Source of the DNA: Alphaproteobacteria bacterium
Lineage (GTDB): Bacteria > Pseudomonadota > Alphaproteobacteria > Rhizobiales > Xanthobacteraceae
Direction: 5' to 3'
Assembly: GCA_005884465.1 (NCBI GenBank)
Contig: VAZH01000136.1
Location: 1-8,384, forward strand
DNA: 8,384 nt
Made by a program: the position numbers and the translations under genes. Shown here piece by piece: positions 5,449-8,384 of the stretch. The stretch's first letter is position 1. Each line of letters opens with the position of its first letter. The notes below the pieces were generated by a model. It was not told where the DNA came from. It saw only the letters and a list, made by a program, of their open reading frames with translations, and did no database searches.

Positions 5449-7374
5449 GTGACCGTATTTAGCAAAACCCCGCTTCTCGACACAATTCACACTCCCGACG
5501 ATCTGCGCCGGCTCAAGCTGGAACAGGTCCGGCAAGTCGCCGATGAACTGCGTCAGGAAACCATCGATGCCGTCTCGGTAACGGGCGGACATTTCGGCGC
5601 CGGCCTCGGCGTCGTCGAATTGACGACGGCCTTGCATTATATTTTCGACACCCCGCGCGATCGTCTGGTCTGGGACGTCGGCCACCAGGCCTATCCGCAC
5701 AAGATCCTGACCGGCCGCCGCGACCGCATCCGCACGCTGCGCACCGGCGGCGGACTGTCCGGTTTCACCAAGCGCACCGAGAGCGATTACGACCCGTTCG
5801 GCGCCGCCCACTCCTCGACCTCGATCTCGGCTGCGCTGGGCATGGCGGTGGCGCGCGACCTCTCCGGCGGCAAGAACAATGTCATCGCCGTGATCGGCGA
5901 CGGCGCGATGTCGGCGGGCATGGCCTACGAGGCCATGAACAATGCCGGCGCGATGAATTCCCGGCTGATCGTCATTCTCAACGACAACGACATGTCGATT
6001 GCGCCCCCTGTCGGTGCGATGTCGGCCTATTTGTCGCGGCTGTATTCAGGAAAGACCTATCGTTCGCTGCGTGAAGCCGCCAAGCAGCTCGGCAAGCATC
6101 TCCCAAAGGTGCTTGCGGATCGTGCCAATCGCGCCGAGGAATATTCGCGCGGCTTCATGGTCGGCGGCGGCACGCTGTTCGAAGAACTTGGTTTCTACTA
6201 TGTCGGCCCGATCGACGGCCATAACCTCGACCACCTGCTGCCCGTGCTCAAGAACGTCCGCGACATGGAGGCCGGCCCGATCCTGGTCCATGTCGTCACC
6301 CAAAAGGGCAAAGGCTATCCGCCGGCGGAAGCCTCCGCCGACAAGTATCACGCCGTCGTCAAATTCGACGTGGCGACCGGCGCGCAGGCAAAAGCAAAAC
6401 CGAACGCTCCCGCCTATCAGAACGTGTTCGGTCAGAGCCTCGTCAAGGAAGCCCAGAAAGACGACAAGATCGTCGGCATTACCGCGGCAATGCCGTCGGG
6501 CACCGGCATCGATATTTTCGCCAAGGCGTTTCCCGAGCGCACCTTCGATGTCGGCATCGCCGAGCAGCACGCCGTAACGTTTGCGGCGGGTCTCGCGACC
6601 GAAGGCTACAAGCCGTTCTGCGCGATCTATTCGACCTTCCTGCAGCGCGGCTATGACCAGGTCGTCCACGACGTGGCGATCCAGGGCCTGCCGGTGCGCT
6701 TCGCGATCGATCGCGCCGGCCTTGTCGGCGCCGACGGCGCCACCCACGCCGGCTCGTTCGATAACGCCTATCTCGGCTGCCTGCCCGGATTCGTCATCAT
6801 GGCGGCATCCGACGAGGCGGAGCTCGCGCACATGGTCGCGACCCAGGTCGCGATCAACGATCGTCCGAGCGCACTGCGCTATCCGCGCGGCGAAGGCCGC
6901 GGCGTCGAGATGCCGGAAGTCGGCATTCCCCTCGAGATCGGCAAAGGGCGCATCATTCGCGAAGGCACCAAGATCGCATTGCTGTCGTTCGGAACCCGTC
7001 TTGCCGAATGCGAGAAGGCGGCGGACGAACTGGCTGCCCACGGGCTGTCCACCACCATCGCCGACGCGCGCTTCATGAAGCCGCTCGACGTCGAGCTGGT
7101 CCTGAAACTCGCGCGCGAGCACGAGATCCTGCTCACGATCGAGGAAGGCGCGATCGGCGGCTTCGGCTCCCATGTCATGCAGACGCTGGCGGAGCACGGC
7201 ATGCTCGACGGCGGTGTGCGGATGCGCTCGATGGTGCTGCCTGACGTGTTCCTCGACCATGACTCGCCGAGCGCGATGTACGCCCGCGCCGGCCTCGACG
7301 CCAAGGGCATCGTTGCCAAGGTGTTCGAGGCGCTGGGCAAGGATTTCAAGGCCGAAACGGTCAAGCTGGCCTGA
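5449..7374 (+). CDS. dxs: 1-deoxy-D-xylulose-5-phosphate synthase
   Basis: Thiamine-diphosphate enzyme that condenses pyruvate and glyceraldehyde 3-phosphate to 1-deoxyxylulose 5-phosphate with loss of CO2. It is the entry step of the MEP isoprenoid pathway and also feeds thiamine and pyridoxal synthesis. The 641-residue length is normal. N-terminal domain: H48 in [24 protein letters not shown] (76-90), and the cofactor motif GDGAMSAG to NDND with metal ligands D151 and N180. Transketolase-like middle domain: E372 in [11 protein letters not shown], and [15 protein letters not shown] with D429 and H433, equivalent to E. coli E370, D427 and H431. The C-terminal transketolase domain closes with [15 protein letters not shown] and [11 protein letters not shown] motifs. 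All expected catalytic residues are present. The start is GTG 5449 because [13 protein letters not shown] matches related N-termini. The ribosome site is weak. A repeat-filled spacer follows. Confidence 0.98.
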   Translation: MTVFSKTPLLDTIHTPDDLRRLKLEQVRQVADELRQETIDAVSVTGGHFGAGLGVVELTTALHYIFDTPRDRLVWDVGHQAYPHKILTGRRDRIRTLRTGGGLSGFTKRTESDYDPFGAAHSSTSISAALGMAVARDLSGGKNNVIAVIGDGAMSAGMAYEAMNNAGAMNSRLIVILNDNDMSIAPPVGAMSAYLSRLYSGKTYRSLREAAKQLGKHLPKVLADRANRAEEYSRGFMVGGGTLFEELGFYYVGPIDGHNLDHLLPVLKNVRDMEAGPILVHVVTQKGKGYPPAEASADKYHAVVKFDVATGAQAKAKPNAPAYQNVFGQSLVKEAQKDDKIVGITAAMPSGTGIDIFAKAFPERTFDVGIAEQHAVTFAAGLATEGYKPFCAIYSTFLQRGYDQVVHDVAIQGLPVRFAIDRAGLVGADGATHAGSFDNAYLGCLPGFVIMAASDEAELAHMVATQVAINDRPSALRYPRGEGRGVEMPEVGIPLEIGKGRIIREGTKIALLSFGTRLAECEKAADELAAHGLSTTIADARFMKPLDVELVLKLAREHEILLTIEEGAIGGFGSHVMQTLAEHGMLDGGVRMRSMVLPDVFLDHDSPSAMYARAGLDAKGIVAKVFEALGKDFKAETVKLA

Positions 7375-7386
7375 CGATCCGCCTTA

Positions 7387-7573
7387 TGTCATTCCCCGAC
7401 GCGCCGATTGGCGCGTCTGAGGGCGCGAGTGAAACGAGCGAGCCCGGAATCCATAACCACCATCGGAAGCATGGATTCCGGGCCCGCGCGTCCAAGTCAG
7501 CTGTTTCCGACCTGGATAATGATATTGCCGAACTCGGGTAAACCCGAGTTCGGTGGCGCATCCCGGAATGACA
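7387..7573. repeat. Compound inverted-repeat element between dxs and the next gene
   Basis: The ends TGTCATTCC (7387-7395) and GGAATGACA (7565-7573) are perfect 9-bp inverted repeats; extended inward they match at 16 of 19 positions. Inside are three further palindromes: GACGCGCC/GGCGCGTC (7398-7405/7410-7417), a 13-bp stem GCCCGGAATCCAT/ATGGATTCCGGGC (7442-7454/7471-7483), and a 12-bp stem CCGAACTCGGGT/ACCCGAGTTCGG with a 2-nt loop (7528-7539/7542-7553). It carries no open frame of its own and resembles dispersed GTCATTCC...GGAATGAC elements known from Bradyrhizobium spacers. Being 187 bp with terminal inverted repeats it is MITE-like in form; no flanking target duplication is evident. The right end overlaps the start codon of the downstream gene. 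Confidence 0.85.
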
Positions 7574-8143
7574 AAAATTTATCTCGCCGGCCCCGACGTT
7601 TTCCTGCCCGATGCCGTTGATGTCGGACGGCGCAAGGTGGCGCTGTGCGCGCGGCACGGGCTGATCGGATTGTATCCGCTGGAAAATGCGGTCGACCGCG
7701 CGGCTAACGACGCCTCCTTGCAGATATTTCGTGGTAACGAAGCCATGATGATCGAGGCCGATGCCATTATCGCCAATCTCACGCCGTTTCGCGGACCGGG
7801 CGCGGATGCCGGGACCGTCTACGAACTCGGCTATATGGCAGGACGCGGCAAGCTTTGCGTGGGCTATTCCAACGATCCCTCGTCATATGCCGATCGCGTG
7901 CGTGAATTCACCAGGGTGAATTCACGCGATGGACGCCTGGTCGATGCGTCGGGATTGACGGTCGAGAATTTCGGGTTGACCGACAATTTGATGATGATCC
8001 ATGCGCTCGACCTGCACGGCTGCGCGCTGATGACGCCCCGGCAAGCACCCGCGGACATCTGGCACGATTTGGTTGCGTTTGAGAGTTGCGTGCGCATGGT
8101 AGCCGAGCGAATAGCCTCCGCGCCTGCGCGTGCTTCAAGTTGA
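7568..8143 (+). CDS. Nucleoside 2-deoxyribosyltransferase family protein
   Basis: Probable cytoplasmic enzyme that breaks the N-glycosidic bond of (deoxy)nucleosides or their 5'-monophosphates, either moving the sugar to another base or hydrolysing it as DNPH1/MilB-type relatives do. The 191-residue protein begins with the first strand KIYLAGPDVFLPDA (3-16). EADAIIANLTPF (63-74) carries D65, and GADAGTVYELGYMAGRGK (78-95) carries D80 and the likely catalytic E86. Their order and the D-to-E spacing match D72, D92 and E98 of the Lactobacillus leichmannii enzyme. FGLTDNLM (135-142) is the conserved C-terminal part. I start at ATG 7568, which gives the normal N-terminus, but this codon lies in the terminal repeat GGAATGAC and has no good ribosome site. 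GTG 7553 is an in-frame alternative, also within the repeat. The gene runs 23 bp ahead of tlyA and probably shares its transcript. It contains a striking internal palindrome. Family is firm; transferase versus hydrolase is open. Confidence 0.88.
   Translation: MTKIYLAGPDVFLPDAVDVGRRKVALCARHGLIGLYPLENAVDRAANDASLQIFRGNEAMMIEADAIIANLTPFRGPGADAGTVYELGYMAGRGKLCVGYSNDPSSYADRVREFTRVNSRDGRLVDASGLTVENFGLTDNLMMIHALDLHGCALMTPRQAPADIWHDLVAFESCVRMVAERIASAPARASS
7900..7927. repeat. Perfect nested palindrome inside the deoxyribosyltransferase gene
   Basis: CGTGAATTCACC (7901-7912) and GGTGAATTCACG (7915-7926) are perfect inverted repeats separated by AG; G7900/C7927 extend the arms to 13 bp. Each arm also holds the self-complementary decamer GTGAATTCAC (7902-7911 and 7916-7925), so the site is both an inverted and a direct repeat with a 14-bp period. 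It encodes residues R112 to R120. A 13-bp perfect match with a 2-nt spacer is very unlikely by chance in a window this size. Confidence 0.9.
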
Positions 8144-8166
8144 ACCTGGCAAAGAGCGAGCGGAGC

Positions 8167-8384
8167 ATGTCCCCTCCCCGCAAGCGCGCGGACACATTGC
8201 TGGTCGAGCGCGGCCTGTTCGAAAGCCGGGCCCGGGCGCAGGCGGCGATCGAAGCGGGGCTCGTCACGGCCAATGACAAGCAGGTCATGAAGCCGTCCCA
8301 GAGCATCGCCGCTGATGCCGTGTTGCAGGCGCAACCCGCGCATCCCTTTGTCTCGCGCGGCGGCGTCAAACTGGCGGGCGCGCT
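8167..8384 (+). CDS. tlyA: TlyA family rRNA methyltransferase, N-terminal part (3' end outside window)
   Basis: TlyA-type 2'-O-ribose methyltransferase, known in mycobacteria to modify 16S and 23S rRNA and often annotated as hemolysin TlyA. The 72 visible residues contain the S4 RNA-binding domain: RADTLLVERGLFESRARAQ (7-25), AAIEAGLVTANDKQV, then a strand and FVSRGGVKLAGA (61-72), the usual link into the FtsJ-like Rossmann methyltransferase domain. That domain, with the SAM-binding site and catalytic residues, lies beyond the window. ATG 8167 gives the usual family N-terminus (MSPPRKRADTLL). GGAG at 8162-8165 is too close to the codon to be an ordinary Shine-Dalgarno site; AGAGCGAG slightly upstream is an alternative. 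Only 23 bp separate it from the preceding gene. Its place near dxs is common in Rhizobiales. Confidence 0.93.
   Translation, partial: MSPPRKRADTLLVERGLFESRARAQAAIEAGLVTANDKQVMKPSQSIAADAVLQAQPAHPFVSRGGVKLAGA

Noticed and set aside
6046..7260. 404-residue open frame on the minus strand inside dxs
   Set aside because: It is antisense to an intact, fully conserved dxs. Long antisense frames are expected in GC-rich genes with strong third-position bias, and the translation has no domain-like pattern.

Overview
The window is about 8.4 kb of GC-rich DNA with every convincing gene on the + strand. Three things point to an alphaproteobacterium of the Bradyrhizobium/Rhodopseudomonas group (Nitrobacteraceae). 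The 1-deoxyxylulose-5-phosphate synthase closely resembles the Bradyrhizobium protein as I remember it. The gene set (deacetylase-fold hydrolase, xseB, dxs, tlyA) is a familiar rhizobial neighbourhood. The spacers carry GTCATTCC- and CCCGGGC-type palindromic repeats like those scattered through these genomes. The assignment rests on recall, not on a search.

Layout. 1-418: 3' end of a crotonase-fold acyl-CoA gene, most like a delta3,delta2-enoyl-CoA isomerase. 419-621: spacer filled with palindromic repeats. 622-2292: exported two-domain 5'-nucleotidase. 2395-3324: histone-deacetylase/acetylpolyamine-amidohydrolase family zinc enzyme. 3398-3649: xseB. 3650-3801: spacer with a small palindrome. 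3802-5100: uncharacterised protein with two predicted membrane segments and a GHSSG nucleophile-elbow motif. 5101-5448: long spacer of lower GC with a CRP/FNR-like palindrome and two hairpins. 5449-7374: dxs. 7375-7567: spacer that is almost entirely one compound inverted-repeat element. 7568-8143: nucleoside 2-deoxyribosyltransferase family gene. 8167-8384: 5' end of tlyA, cut by the window edge.

How the genes fit together. Dxs starts the MEP isoprenoid pathway, XseB is the small subunit of exonuclease VII, and TlyA is an S4-domain rRNA methyltransferase. These are housekeeping genes that often sit together in Rhizobiales without an obvious shared pathway. The hydrolase and the deoxyribosyltransferase look like later arrivals in that cluster. 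Each has a palindromic repeat directly upstream, and for the deoxyribosyltransferase the start codon lies inside the repeat. The 5'-nucleotidase (periplasmic nucleotide salvage) and the deoxyribosyltransferase (cytoplasmic nucleoside/nucleotide handling) both act on nucleotides, but they are 5 kb apart and nothing in the sequence links them.

I found no CRISPR array, tRNA, rRNA, transposase or phage gene, and no clear new multi-gene system. The points most worth a second look are a perfect nested palindrome inside the deoxyribosyltransferase gene, the unassigned membrane hydrolase, the repeat that supplies a start codon, and the possible CRP/FNR-type site upstream of dxs.
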